Numbered from the stretch's first letter, positions 52,081-61,959 are shown. The stretch: 64,000 nucleotides of DNA from WTFY01 sp011523795 (GCA_965207475.1 OZ242278.1:1674001-1738000); one strand, 5' to 3'. The notes: generated by a model from the sequence alone, not told the origin. Numbers and translations are program-made.

Positions 52081-54978
52081 ATGCGGTCAGAAATTGCTAC
52101 CAGCAATAATCCTACAACACTGAATAAGCCAGAAGGTCGTTCCGGGCGGCCTGATTCCAAAGTTGCGGTCACTTCACCTGGCCAGTACCGTGTAATTCGA
52201 CGTAACGGCAAGGTTACCAGCTTCGATCGCGAAAAGATCAAGGTTGCGGTAACCAAGGCCTTCCTTGCGGTCGAAGGAGGCCATGCTGCAGCTTCTTCGC
52301 GCATACATGCGATGGTCGAAGAAATCACAGAGAAAGTATTTTATGCACTTTCACGTAGCCAGCCACAGGGCGGTACGTTTCATATAGAAGACATCCAGGA
52401 TCAGGTGGAACTGGCTCTTATGCGCTATGGCCAGCACAAGATTGCCCGTGCCTATGTACTGTACCGTGAACAGCGTGCACAGCTGCGCGCTGCACAGCTT
52501 GCCGAAAAAAGTACGCTGCAGGAAGCGGACAGTTTGCCAGAAACGATTAACGTGCTGGATGCGAAAGGCAATCCGAAGCCACTGGATATAGAGCGCCTTA
52601 CCCGCATGGTCACCGAGGCATGTGCAGATACCGAGGATGTCCATGCGCAATCTATTGTTGATGAGGCATTGCGCAACCTGTACGACGGTATCCCTGAAGC
52701 AGAAGTTGGTACAGCGCTGACCATGAGTGCGCGTACCCTGATTGAACTGGAGCCGAGCTACACGTACGTTGCTGCACGTCTTCTGCTGGACTGCCTGCGT
52801 CGCGAGGTGCTTAGCTTTATTTACGGGGCTTCCACTGAAGCAACATTCAAAGAGATGTCACACCAGTATGCAGACTACTTTGAACGCTATATTCGTAGGG
52901 CCTCAGAACTGGAACTTCTGGATGCAAAACTTGTTTCCGAGTATGACCTGGTGGAGCTTGGCAAGGCCATAAAGCCTGAGCGTGATCACCAGTTCACCTA
53001 CCTCGGGATGCAAACACTGTACGACCGCTATTTCATCCAAAGCAAGGGTACCCGGATTGAGCTTCCACAGGCCTTTTTCATGCGTGTTGCCATGGGCTTG
53101 GCCATGAACGAAGTTGATCGTGAAGCCCGCACCATCGAGTTTTATGACCTGTTGTCCTCTTTTGATTTCATGAGCTCAACTCCCACACTGTTTAATTCGG
53201 GCACTTTGCGTTCGCAAATGTCTTCATGCTACCTCAGCACTGTGCCGGATGATCTGTATGGGATCTTTGAGGCGATCCGGGATGATGCCATGCTGTCCAA
53301 GTTTGCTGGTGGCCTCGGCAATGACTGGTCCCGGGTGCGTGCCATGGGCTCACATATCAAGGGTACGAACGGCAAGTCACAGGGTGTAGTTCCATTTCTG
53401 AAAGTTGCCAATGACACTGCAGTTGCGGTGAACCAGGGTGGAAAGCGTAAAGGTGCCATGTGTGCGTATCTGGAAACTTGGCATCTTGACATTGAAGAGT
53501 TCCTGGAACTGCGCAAAAACACAGGTGACGACCGTCGGCGCACGCATGACATGAATACTGCCAACTGGGTGCCGGACCTGTTCATGAAACGTGTCAGTGA
53601 GCAACAGCAATGGACGCTGTTCTCGCCACATGAAACGCTCGAGTTGCATGACTTGTGCAGTGCTGAATTCGAAGCACGCTATGAGGAATACGAGCAGAAA
53701 GCTGTACGCGGCGAGATCAAGCACTTTAAAAAGGTAAACGCTGTTGACCTGTGGCGCAAGATGCTTGGCATGCTGTATGAAACTGGCCACCCATGGGTCA
53801 CGTTCAAGGACCCCTGCAATCTGCGCTCCCCGCAGCAGCATGCCGGTGTAGTGCATTCATCCAACCTGTGTACGGAAATAACCCTGAACACTGATGATGA
53901 AGAGATCGCCGTATGTAACCTGGGTTCCGTTAACCTGGCTGCACACGTTGATGAAAACGGCCTTGACCTTGAAAAGCTGGAGCAGACTGTATCGACTGCT
54001 ATGCGCATGCTGGATAATGTGATCGAGTATAACTATTACAGTGTACCCAAGGCACGTCGCTCCAATTTCCGGCACCGGCCTGTCGGGCTGGGCATAATGG
54101 GCTTTCAGGATGCCTTGTACAAGCAGTGTATTGCCTATGGAAGTGATGATGCCGTGGAGTTTGCCGATCGTTCCATGGAGGCAGTGAGTTACTATGCCAT
54201 CAGGGCTTCGACTGATCTGGCCGAGGAACGGGGAACTTATCCGACATTCAAAAACTCGCTCTGGGATCAGGGTATTTTACCGATAGATTCAATCGAGCTT
54301 TTAGCCAAGGGGCGTAACGGCTATCTGAAACAGGATCGTTCTGCCACGATGGATTGGGATAGCCTGCGGCAGAGGGTGCAAAAAGCTGGCATGCGCAACT
54401 CCAACACCATGGCGATCGCGCCGACCGCCACAATCTCGAATATCTGCGGTGTAACACAAAGTATTGAACCCACGTATCAAAACCTGTTCGTGAAATCGAA
54501 CTTGTCGGGAGAGTTTACGGTCAGCAATCCCTATCTGGTTGCAGACTTGAAGGCGAACAATCTGTGGGATGAGGTGATGGTCAATGATCTTAAGTATTTC
54601 GATGGCAGTGTGCAGCCGATAGACCGTGTCCCTGCCGAACTGAAAAACATCTATGCGACTGCCTTTGAGATCGATCCGCGCTGGTTGATCGAAGCCGCAT
54701 CGCGCCGGCAGAAATGGATTGATCAGGCGCAGTCACTCAATCTTTACATGTCCAAACCGTCAGGACAAAAACTGGACAACTTGTACAAGCTGGCGTGGGT
54801 ACGTGGTTTGAAAACGACGTATTACCTGCGTTCTATAGGTGCTACGCATGTAGAGAAAAGTACCGTCCAAGGCCGGGAAAACAAGCTTAACGCTGTCAAA
54901 AACAATGGCAACGGCAGTGGCGATAATGCGCCTGAGGCTTGTTCGATACTGGATCCTGATTGTGAAGCTTGTCAATAG
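52081..54978 (+). CDS. nrdA: Class Ia ribonucleoside-diphosphate reductase alpha subunit
   Basis: 965 residues, longer than E. coli NrdA. The extension holds an ATP-cone (YRVIRRNGKVTSFDREKIKVAVTKAF) and a second, more divergent cone-like unit at about 165-255. Catalytic text includes SCYLSTVPDD and NLCTEITLN. The C-terminal redox cysteines end CEACQ. It reduces ribonucleotides to deoxyribonucleotides. An upstream TTG at 52066 is possible. nrdB follows after 24 bases. Confidence 0.96.
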   Translation: MRSEIATSNNPTTLNKPEGRSGRPDSKVAVTSPGQYRVIRRNGKVTSFDREKIKVAVTKAFLAVEGGHAAASSRIHAMVEEITEKVFYALSRSQPQGGTFHIEDIQDQVELALMRYGQHKIARAYVLYREQRAQLRAAQLAEKSTLQEADSLPETINVLDAKGNPKPLDIERLTRMVTEACADTEDVHAQSIVDEALRNLYDGIPEAEVGTALTMSARTLIELEPSYTYVAARLLLDCLRREVLSFIYGASTEATFKEMSHQYADYFERYIRRASELELLDAKLVSEYDLVELGKAIKPERDHQFTYLGMQTLYDRYFIQSKGTRIELPQAFFMRVAMGLAMNEVDREARTIEFYDLLSSFDFMSSTPTLFNSGTLRSQMSSCYLSTVPDDLYGIFEAIRDDAMLSKFAGGLGNDWSRVRAMGSHIKGTNGKSQGVVPFLKVANDTAVAVNQGGKRKGAMCAYLETWHLDIEEFLELRKNTGDDRRRTHDMNTANWVPDLFMKRVSEQQQWTLFSPHETLELHDLCSAEFEARYEEYEQKAVRGEIKHFKKVNAVDLWRKMLGMLYETGHPWVTFKDPCNLRSPQQHAGVVHSSNLCTEITLNTDDEEIAVCNLGSVNLAAHVDENGLDLEKLEQTVSTAMRMLDNVIEYNYYSVPKARRSNFRHRPVGLGIMGFQDALYKQCIAYGSDDAVEFADRSMEAVSYYAIRASTDLAEERGTYPTFKNSLWDQGILPIDSIELLAKGRNGYLKQDRSATMDWDSLRQRVQKAGMRNSNTMAIAPTATISNICGVTQSIEPTYQNLFVKSNLSGEFTVSNPYLVADLKANNLWDEVMVNDLKYFDGSVQPIDRVPAELKNIYATAFEIDPRWLIEAASRRQKWIDQAQSLNLYMSKPSGQKLDNLYKLAWVRGLKTTYYLRSIGATHVEKSTVQGRENKLNAVKNNGNGSGDNAPEACSILDPDCEACQ

Positions 54979-55002
54979 GTAGCAAAGAGGAGAGCAGCTG
55001 TT

Positions 55003-56217
55003 ATGCAAAGTTGGGAAGATCCGATCGCTGATGCGCGAACCAGCACATCAAGCGCTAATGCGCCTGCTGTTTTTATAGATCCACTCACTACGGAAAAACG
55101 AGAGCAGGCTGAAGATTCTGCCCTGGGTTCAAGCACAGTTGCTGTGGTCTCCCGGGAAAGGCATGAAGGTGTTACTGGCTTGGAGAGCATTGAAAGAGGT
55201 GCTGATCGCATTCGGGTGGATGATAAAAAAATCATCAATTGCCGGGCTGACCTGAATCAGTTGGTTCCATTTAAATACGAATGGGCTTGGCAAAAGTATC
55301 TGGATGGGTGTGCCAACCACTGGATGCCGCAGGAAATCAACATGACTGCGGATATAGCCCTATGGAAAAATCCAGAAGGTCTGACTGAAGACGAACGTAC
55401 CATTGTCAAGCGTAATCTGGGGTTCTTTTCCACTGCGGACTCTCTGGTTGCAAACAACCTGGTACTGGCAGTATATCGGCACATCACCAATCCGGAATGT
55501 CGGCAGTACCTGCTGCGTCAGGCCTTTGAAGAAGCTGTTCATACGCATGCCTATCAATACTGCATCGAGTCTTTGGGTTTGGATGAAGGCGAAGTGTTCA
55601 ATATGTATCGTGAACTGCCCGTGGTAGCCCGCAAGGCTGAATGGGCTCTGCCATATACCAATAGCCTGGGTGATCCAAATTTCAGGACCGGTACTCTCGA
55701 AGATGACCAGCGGTTATTGCGGGATCTTATTGCATTTTATGTGGTGTTTGAGGGAATTTTCTTTTACGTGGGTTTTGTACAAATTCTATCCATGGGCCGC
55801 CGCAACAAGATGACCGGTGTTGCTGAGCAGTTTCAGTATATCTTGCGTGATGAATCCATGCATATGAATTTTGGAATTGACGTTATCAACCAGATCAAGC
55901 TGGAGAACCCGCATTTGTGGACTGAAAGTTTCCAGCAGGAAATAACCATGCTCGTTAAGCAGGGTGTAGAGCTTGAAATCCAGTACGCCCGCGATACCAT
56001 GCCGCGCGGCATTCTTGGTCTGAATGCGCCCATGTTTGAGGAGTACCTGAAATTTATTGCCAATCGGCGTTATGCACAAATCGGCTTGCCCCAGCAATAT
56101 GCTGGAGTAAGCAATCCCTTTCCGTGGATGTCCGAAATACTAGACCTGAAAAAGGAAAAGAACTTTTTTGAAACACGTGTGACCGAATATCAAACTGGAG
56201 GAGCTCTTACTTGGTAA
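55003..56217 (+). CDS. nrdB: Class Ia ribonucleoside-diphosphate reductase beta subunit
   Basis: 404 residues with AGGAG upstream. The di-iron ligands are in TADSLV, EEAVHTHAYQY (Glu, His and the radical Tyr) and EGIFFY; the last metal ligands are in RDESMHMNF. The C-terminus ends GALTW. The first 70 residues are low in structure and not conserved with E. coli. A strong terminator follows. Confidence 0.96.
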   Translation: MQSWEDPIADARTSTSSANAPAVFIDPLTTEKREQAEDSALGSSTVAVVSRERHEGVTGLESIERGADRIRVDDKKIINCRADLNQLVPFKYEWAWQKYLDGCANHWMPQEINMTADIALWKNPEGLTEDERTIVKRNLGFFSTADSLVANNLVLAVYRHITNPECRQYLLRQAFEEAVHTHAYQYCIESLGLDEGEVFNMYRELPVVARKAEWALPYTNSLGDPNFRTGTLEDDQRLLRDLIAFYVVFEGIFFYVGFVQILSMGRRNKMTGVAEQFQYILRDESMHMNFGIDVINQIKLENPHLWTESFQQEITMLVKQGVELEIQYARDTMPRGILGLNAPMFEEYLKFIANRRYAQIGLPQQYAGVSNPFPWMSEILDLKKEKNFFETRVTEYQTGGALTW

Positions 56218-56269
56218 GAGGCTGGGTTAGCCAGTGTTGTGAGACCATCTATCCCTGTGATGGTCGTTC

Positions 56270-56295
56270 AAGGGAGCGTCCTGCTCCCTTTTTTT
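56270..56295 (+). terminator. Rho-independent terminator after nrdB
   Basis: A 7-bp perfect stem (56271-56277 with 56283-56289) has a five-base loop, followed by a run of T residues to 56295. Confidence 0.92.
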
Positions 56296-56421
56296 ATACT
56301 GACGATCTGAATCGTACTGGAGGAGCCCCAGGGCGAGTGAAAGGGCTTTTGTCTGCCGCGAATGATAAGAGTGCAGTCCGTGTAGTAGAATTTTCCAGAA
56401 ATAAAATCATTTGGAGCAGTA

Positions 56422-57135
56422 ATGAGTATGTATGATTTTCGCAGTCAGGTTGCGATAGTGACCGGGGCGGCTGGAAACCTCGGACTGACGGTGGCAAGAC
56501 TTTTTCATGAGGCGGGGGCAAGGCTGGCGTTGGTGGATATTTCTCTTGACCGCTTGCGGTCTGAACCCTGGCAGGATGCACAGGATGTTGGATTGTTTAA
56601 AGCAGACTTGACAGACGTTGATCAGGTAAATCGTTTGGTGGAACAGATCAGAAAACAATTTCAGAAAATAGATATCCTTGCCAATATCGCCGGGGGTTTC
56701 AGGATGGGTCCTCATGTACATGAAACGCCAGTGGATGACTGGAATTTTATGCTGGACATGAATGCAAAGAGCGCATTCTTGATGTGTCGAGCCGTGGTTC
56801 CACATATGCTGGAAGAGGGTAAAGGAAAAATAGTGAATGTGGCTGCCAGGGCAGCCTTGGAAGGCAAAGCAAAAATGGCACCATACTGTGTAAGCAAAGC
56901 AGCTGTAATAACCCTCACACAAAGTCTTTCAGCTGAGTGCAGGGAAAAAAATATTAATGTAAACTGCATTTTGCCGGGGACAATAGATACACCACAGAAC
57001 AGGGCTGACATGCCGGCAAGTGATTTTAGCAAATGGGTGCCCACGGAACAGTTAGCCAATGAAATCCTGCATCTTTGCTCGAAGCAGGCAGTAGGTGTAA
57101 CTGGTGCTGCCGTACCTGTTTACGGGAAAAGCTGA
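56422..57135 (+). CDS. Short-chain dehydrogenase/reductase, dihydropteridine-reductase-like
   Basis: 237 residues. The Rossmann motif is TGAAGNLG and the catalytic pair YCVSK is present. The usual catalytic Ser is Ala (NVAARAALEGKAKMAPY), as in quinoid dihydropteridine reductases. The C-terminal text LPGTIDTPQNRADMPASDFSKWVPTEQL resembles, from memory, the same region of that enzyme. A FabG-type function is therefore less likely. TTGGAG precedes the ATG. Substrate unconfirmed. Confidence 0.72.
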   Translation: MSMYDFRSQVAIVTGAAGNLGLTVARLFHEAGARLALVDISLDRLRSEPWQDAQDVGLFKADLTDVDQVNRLVEQIRKQFQKIDILANIAGGFRMGPHVHETPVDDWNFMLDMNAKSAFLMCRAVVPHMLEEGKGKIVNVAARAALEGKAKMAPYCVSKAAVITLTQSLSAECREKNINVNCILPGTIDTPQNRADMPASDFSKWVPTEQLANEILHLCSKQAVGVTGAAVPVYGKS

Positions 57136-57168
57136 ATGACAGTCGCGGTTCTCGCTGTTTTGCTTGAC

Positions 57169-57207
57169 AGTTTCAGACGAAGCCTGTCTGACTCACAGGC
57201 TGAAACT
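57169..57207 (+). other. Stem-loop in the leader of the BtuB-like gene
   Basis: Two stacked stems: AGTTTC (57169-57174) with GAAACT (57202-57207), and AGCCTGT (57181-57187) with ACAGGCT (57195-57201), with a six-base bulge. It ends 12 bases before the ATG, just ahead of GGAAGG. There is no T-run, so it may control translation rather than terminate. Confidence 0.6.
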
Positions 57208-57218
57208 TGGAAGGTTCG

Positions 57219-59003
57219 ATGAAATTCAAAACCTGCTTGGTCATGTGGCTGATCTGCATGAGTGCACTCAGTTATGCTGTGGAAGAAGTAGTTGTAACCC
57301 CTGCAAGGTATTCCCAGCCTGTGAAAGAGGTTGTTCCTTCTGTGATCATCATCAATCGGGAGATGATAGAGAGGAGCCCGTCACTTGATATAGCGGGTTT
57401 GCTGCGGTGGCATGCGGGTCTGGAAATCGGGCGGACTGGAGGCATCGGACAGCAAACATCTGTATTCATCCGTGGTACCAACAGTAATCACTCCACGGTT
57501 CTCATTAACGGCATTAAAATGAATTCTGCTACGACAGGTGGCGGCGCTCTCGGGATGATCAACACGTCTGTGATTGAGCGTATCGAGGTCGTTAAAGGAC
57601 CCCGTTCTACGGTATATGGCTCGGAAGCGGTAGGGGGTGTCATCAATATCATTACTGCTGATTCAGACTTGGGAAGATCTGCTGATTTGCGAGTCACGCA
57701 TGGAAGGTATGCGACAAACGGGCAAAGCATGAATTTGAGCTACGGAAATGATCGTGCATCAGCCGACCTGTCTTTCAGCAAGCTGGAGACGGGAGGCTTT
57801 CCGGCGCGTGCTGAATCGAGTTCTGATCATGGGCATGATAATGAGACATTCGATGTAAATGTAAGAGCAAAAGCAGGGGCAGGTGAACTGGTATTCGGAT
57901 TCTGGCAGGCAGACGGAAATACGGAATACGATAGTTTTGGCGACCTTGATCAGGACCGGAAAAACAACATCCTGAAAGCTGGGCTGACCTTGCCGGTTAC
58001 TGAAAACTGGCTGTCTACCCTGTCGATATCACGAATGAAAGACGAGGTTCGCCAAAACCAGGCTAACTTTCTGGGGAATAGGGACCATGCCTATACAGAC
58101 AGAGTGGTGTATGACTGGGAAAACAGTTTCAAACTGTATGACAATGTGCTGGTGTTCGGTATGTCACTTGCAGAAGAAGACACAGATTCGTTGTCCTTTG
58201 GCACTTCTTACCGGGAAGATACAGACATATACTCTGTTTATCTGAATGAACAGTTTGTTCACGACAGGCACAGTCTGTATACGGCAACCCGCTATACGAA
58301 TCACGAAGACTTCGATGATGCGATGACCTGGAATTTGGAATACGGTTACAGTCTTGCAGATAAGACGAAACTATTTGCGAGCATTGGGACAGGTTTTCGG
58401 GCACCAGACAGCAACGCCAGATTTGGATTTGGTGGAAATCCAGGTTTAAAAGAAGAGACCTCACGCTCTATCGAAGCTGGAATCCAGTACGATATGAATG
58501 CGTTCTCGGCAATATCCTTGCGTGTATTCGAAAACAAGATTGATGATCTGATAGAAACTGTGGCAATTGATCCTGAAAATTTTATTTATGAAAACAGGAA
58601 TGTTGAAACGGCACGTACCAGGGGACTCGAACTCACATTCAGCCATCAATCCGGACCATGGAATCTCAGCCTTGAGGGGGTAATACAAAACCCCCGCAAT
58701 GAGACAGATGATACACGCTTGCTAAGGCGTGCAAAGCGCACACTGACGGGATATCTTGCGTACACCCGTGAAAAATATTTCGTTCAGCTGAATGGCTTGG
58801 TGACGTCAGAAAGAAGAGATTTTGGAGGAGTGAACATGTCTGGATACGGTTTGATAGATATCTCCGCAGGGTATCACTTTCCGTATGTAACGCTCGCACT
58901 GAAAGCAGAAAACCTGTTCGACAAGGAGTATGAATTGGCTGCGGGCTATAATCAGCCTGGCCAGTCCATCTTTGCGGAGTTTCAATTCAGGCCAACCCTG
59001 TGA
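57219..59003 (+). CDS. btuB: TonB-dependent outer-membrane receptor, BtuB-like
   Basis: 594 residues from the ATG at 57219, which has GGAAGG upstream. The signal peptide ends near SALSYA, and the TonB box EEVVVTPARY follows. The plug domain includes IRGTNSNHSTVLINGIKM and VVKGPRSTVYGSEAVGGVINIIT; the rest is a 22-stranded barrel ending in FQFRPTL. BtuB imports vitamin B12. The adenosyltransferase gene directly downstream supports a cobalamin role. Confidence 0.85.
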   Translation: MKFKTCLVMWLICMSALSYAVEEVVVTPARYSQPVKEVVPSVIIINREMIERSPSLDIAGLLRWHAGLEIGRTGGIGQQTSVFIRGTNSNHSTVLINGIKMNSATTGGGALGMINTSVIERIEVVKGPRSTVYGSEAVGGVINIITADSDLGRSADLRVTHGRYATNGQSMNLSYGNDRASADLSFSKLETGGFPARAESSSDHGHDNETFDVNVRAKAGAGELVFGFWQADGNTEYDSFGDLDQDRKNNILKAGLTLPVTENWLSTLSISRMKDEVRQNQANFLGNRDHAYTDRVVYDWENSFKLYDNVLVFGMSLAEEDTDSLSFGTSYREDTDIYSVYLNEQFVHDRHSLYTATRYTNHEDFDDAMTWNLEYGYSLADKTKLFASIGTGFRAPDSNARFGFGGNPGLKEETSRSIEAGIQYDMNAFSAISLRVFENKIDDLIETVAIDPENFIYENRNVETARTRGLELTFSHQSGPWNLSLEGVIQNPRNETDDTRLLRRAKRTLTGYLAYTREKYFVQLNGLVTSERRDFGGVNMSGYGLIDISAGYHFPYVTLALKAENLFDKEYELAAGYNQPGQSIFAEFQFRPTL

Positions 59004-59022
59004 AGCTTCTGGCTAATAGGAC

Positions 59023-59577
59023 ATGCCAGACCGGGCTGCAAAAATTTATACCAAAACCGGAGATCAGGGTAAAACCGGTTTGTCTGGAGGCAGGCGGGTG
59101 TGTAAGGACTGCCATGAGATTCAAGCTATCGGGGATGTTGACGAACTGAATTCAGTGATTGGGATGGTACTTGCCCATGACATACCTGCAGATGTGAAGA
59201 CCAGTCTTGTAGAAATCCAGCATAGGCTTTTCGATGTAGGTGCAGAATTAAGCAATCCCGACCTTGAACTCGTTCATGAAGAAATGGTAATGCAACTTGA
59301 GCAAAAGATTGATGAGGTCAACCAGAGCCTGCCAGTGTTGAAAAATTTTATTTTGCCAAATGGTGGGGTTGCAGCATCAATTTGCCATTTGGCGCGTGCC
59401 ACCTGCAGAAGGGCAGAGAGAAGTGTTGTTAGTTTGAGCCAGCATCATGGTATCAACCCGAACATACAAATCTATTTGAACCGCTTATCAGATTACCTGT
59501 TTGTGGCATGCAGGTCGTTGTCCAGAAGTTCGGGTCATACGGAAATGTTTTGGCCATCTGCTGACCCGGGATATTAA
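59023..59577 (+). CDS. PduO-type cob(I)alamin adenosyltransferase
   Basis: 184 residues. ATP-binding N-terminus IYTKTGDQGKTGLSGGRR, then the helix IGDVDELNSVIGM and the catalytic helix ICHLARATCRRAERSVVSL. It attaches the adenosyl group to corrinoids in the cytoplasm. Together with btuB 19 bases upstream it forms a B12 uptake and activation pair. It ends one base before the convergent hvfC. Confidence 0.95.
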   Translation: MPDRAAKIYTKTGDQGKTGLSGGRRVCKDCHEIQAIGDVDELNSVIGMVLAHDIPADVKTSLVEIQHRLFDVGAELSNPDLELVHEEMVMQLEQKIDEVNQSLPVLKNFILPNGGVAASICHLARATCRRAERSVVSLSQHHGINPNIQIYLNRLSDYLFVACRSLSRSSGHTEMFWPSADPGY

Positions 59578-59578
59578 A

Positions 59579-60364
59579 TTAGGTTTCTGTGGAATCCAGC
59601 AGCAGGGTGCCTAGTAAAATGTCCTTGGCCCTTAACTGTTTCAGGGCCTGTTCACCACTGCTGTGAACTGCTTCAGAGTCGGGAAGCTTTAGCAATTTAG
59701 CAATCTCTTTGAGGAGCTGTTTGCCGGTTTTCGTGTGATTGGATTCAATATGTTCAACCAGCGTGACTGTGAGGGGATTTAGCTCCATGAACCCGATCTT
59801 ATCCTGTGAGTTCCTGTAGACCATCAGAAAGACTGGCTGTTTACTTGCTTGCCTGGGCTCAAAGCCTGGTTTGATTTTGTGAACAGGGAAATTGTACCCC
59901 CGCAGTTCTGTAAGAGGTGATAGAACAGGCACGTTGTGCATCAAGTCACCTTCTGGGTCTATGTTTGACATGTTTTCGTCAAACTCTGCATAGGCCAAGT
60001 AGGCCTCAATCCATTCGTAGTATGCCAGTTCATTGATGAAGGCCGGGTCTTCAGGCTGGCTCTCGCGTTCATTGTGCAGATAATCTAGAAATTCTCGAGG
60101 TATGTCCCTGAAGTAAGGTGATTTGGATCGATGATGTGCGAAAAAATGTCTTACCAGCTTATGCCAGTTATCATCTGTGTAAAGTCTGTGAAGCACGGGA
60201 AATGCGCTGGAGAGAAAATTTTCTATGTTACGGTAAAGAAGACCACGATAAATCTCCATGCGCCTATCCTCGATATCACTCGGTGCGCTTACCGTTTCCG
60301 GGTCCCTCAAATGGGCTGTAAACTCGTACTGGACTTTCTTGAATGTGGGTATTTCCAAAGCCAT
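59579..60364 (-). CDS. hvfC: HvfC/DUF2063-family RiPP maturation partner
   Basis: 261 residues from the ATG at 60364. The N-terminal part (VQYEFTAHLRDPE, YRGLLYRNIENFLSSAFPVLHRLY, FFAHHRSKSPYFRDIPREFLDYL) is DUF2063. In copper/iron-linked RiPP operons this partner binds the precursor for the DUF692 enzyme. It starts 11 bases after the hvfB stop. Confidence 0.88.
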   Translation of the reverse strand: MALEIPTFKKVQYEFTAHLRDPETVSAPSDIEDRRMEIYRGLLYRNIENFLSSAFPVLHRLYTDDNWHKLVRHFFAHHRSKSPYFRDIPREFLDYLHNERESQPEDPAFINELAYYEWIEAYLAYAEFDENMSNIDPEGDLMHNVPVLSPLTELRGYNFPVHKIKPGFEPRQASKQPVFLMVYRNSQDKIGFMELNPLTVTLVEHIESNHTKTGKQLLKEIAKLLKLPDSEAVHSSGEQALKQLRAKDILLGTLLLDSTET

Positions 60365-60375
60365 TTGATTACTGT

Positions 60376-61242
60376 TTACCCCACAACCTGAAATGATGCT
60401 GATGGTGTATGGCATTTCGCCTGGAGTTTGTGAATGGTTTGTACTTCCTGTGTAAGAGCCGCTAGGGGCGGGATGTTGAAATCCCGCTCAAGTAGCGTAG
60501 GGAATACACCAAACGTATCATATGCCCTGTGCAGCAGGCTCCAAACGGGATCGATTACATCGGCTCCATGCGTATCGACGAGCAGGTCCTCGGCTTCATT
60601 GTAATGACCCGCCACATGACAATATGCAATGCGTTCTCCAGGCAAGGCTTGCAGAAATTCAACAGGGTCATAAGAGTGATTTACTGAATTGACATAAATG
60701 TTATTAACGTCCAGCAGCAGGTTACAGTCCGCCTCTTCGAGTACTGCATTAACGAAGTCGATCTCATCCATTTCCTTTCCAGGGGCAGCGTAATAAGACA
60801 CATTTTCCATGGCAATTTTTTGTTCCAGGATTTCTTGTACGCGTTTGATCCTGTCTGCAACGTAATGCACGGCTTCTTCGGTAAACGGGATAGGCATGAG
60901 GTCATACAAGTGACCATTGTCTGAGCAATAACTCAAGTGCTCACTGTAACAACGGATGTCATGTGTACGTATGAATTTCTTGATTTCATATACCAAAGAT
61001 TCGTCAAGCGGAGCCGGGCTTCCTATCGACAGGGAAAGTCCGTGTATTACAAAAGGGGTCTTTTCGGTAAAAGCCCGAAAACGTTTGCCCAGCTTGCCTC
61101 CAATTCCTATCCAGTTTTCTGGTGCGACTTCCATGAAATCAACAATTTCCGGAAAACTGGCTTCCAGTTCGTTGAGGATATCCCGCCTCAGGCCAAGGCC
61201 CGAACCTGTTACAGAATATGTATTTTGACTATGGGCTTTCAT
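60376..61242 (-). CDS. hvfB: HvfB/DUF692 multinuclear iron oxidative enzyme (MNIO)
   Basis: 288 residues, TIM-barrel. Metal-binding positions are visible in FVIHGLSLSIGS, YSEHLSY, LLLDVNNIYVNS, YCHVAGHYNE and DTHGADV. MNIO enzymes convert cysteines of a small precursor peptide to oxazolone/thioamide or similar groups. Partner DUF2063 and DoxX genes flank it. The precursor HvfA is not found in this window. Confidence 0.92.
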   Translation of the reverse strand: MKAHSQNTYSVTGSGLGLRRDILNELEASFPEIVDFMEVAPENWIGIGGKLGKRFRAFTEKTPFVIHGLSLSIGSPAPLDESLVYEIKKFIRTHDIRCYSEHLSYCSDNGHLYDLMPIPFTEEAVHYVADRIKRVQEILEQKIAMENVSYYAAPGKEMDEIDFVNAVLEEADCNLLLDVNNIYVNSVNHSYDPVEFLQALPGERIAYCHVAGHYNEAEDLLVDTHGADVIDPVWSLLHRAYDTFGVFPTLLERDFNIPPLAALTQEVQTIHKLQAKCHTPSASFQVVG

Positions 61243-61308
61243 TTACGTCGCTTTTCCTGATACAGCCATTATTCTATAGGTGAGAATCAGTCTGCAAAAT
61301 ATACTTGG

Positions 61309-61959
61309 TTATTTCCTGAAATATCTGGCAATCCAGTAGTCAAGGCTAAGGTATTTACCAGAACCAATAAAAAACAGCACTAGTAGCATGATAAAGTAGG
61401 TAACGGCGAATTCAATGCCATTATTGAGTACCACAAAACTTCCCTTTTCTGTAAGCCAGTTATAGTTTCCATGTTTTTTAAGGAGTGACTTGGCCGCCTC
61501 CAGACGCTTACCTACTGCCCTGCTGTTTTCCAGGCTGCGTTTTGCAGCAGGAACCCCCACTGATGCCAGTGGCTTGGCTGTACTGGTTTCTGGATTGCCG
61601 GGTGCTACAGCAAACCAACCCTTGTCCCAATGCACTGCGAAGGTTGCAACCAGCATCGTAATCATCAGTGGTATAGCAAACCAACGAACGGCGATTCCGA
61701 ACAAAAGAGCAATACCACCAAACAGTTCAGCAGATGCGGCGAGTATGGCCATGAGCATTGGAGCGGGCAGGCCAAGTCCCCAGTCAGGATTTCCAAACCA
61801 GCTTGCCATATCTTCCAGATGCATGAACTTATGTAAGCCAACAGCGATGAAAACAGGTGCCAGATACAGGCGCAAGGCAAGAGGTGCTAAAAAGTCGATC
61901 GTCCTGAACCTGTCTAGTGCATTTTGTAATGTGTTAATGAATGCAATGACTCCTGACAT
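61309..61959 (-). CDS. HvfX/DoxX-family membrane protein
   Basis: 216 residues from the ATG at 61959, which has a perfect AGGAGG. Four helices with an insert of about 70 polar, Lys/Ala-rich residues (about 128-190) between helices 3 and 4. It matches the DoxX protein of hvf operons. Likely inner-membrane; exact role unknown. It lies 66 bases upstream of hvfB and 23 bases after nth. Confidence 0.85.
   Translation of the reverse strand: MSGVIAFINTLQNALDRFRTIDFLAPLALRLYLAPVFIAVGLHKFMHLEDMASWFGNPDWGLGLPAPMLMAILAASAELFGGIALLFGIAVRWFAIPLMITMLVATFAVHWDKGWFAVAPGNPETSTAKPLASVGVPAAKRSLENSRAVGKRLEAAKSLLKKHGNYNWLTEKGSFVVLNNGIEFAVTYFIMLLVLFFIGSGKYLSLDYWIARYFRK

Noticed and set aside
57136..57218. Cobalamin riboswitch ahead of btuB
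   Set aside because: The leader is under 90 bases and lacks a B12-box; only a simple two-part hairpin is present.
61243..61308. Hidden hvfA precursor between hvfX and hvfB
   Set aside because: Only 66 bases, and no Cys-rich frame in either direction.
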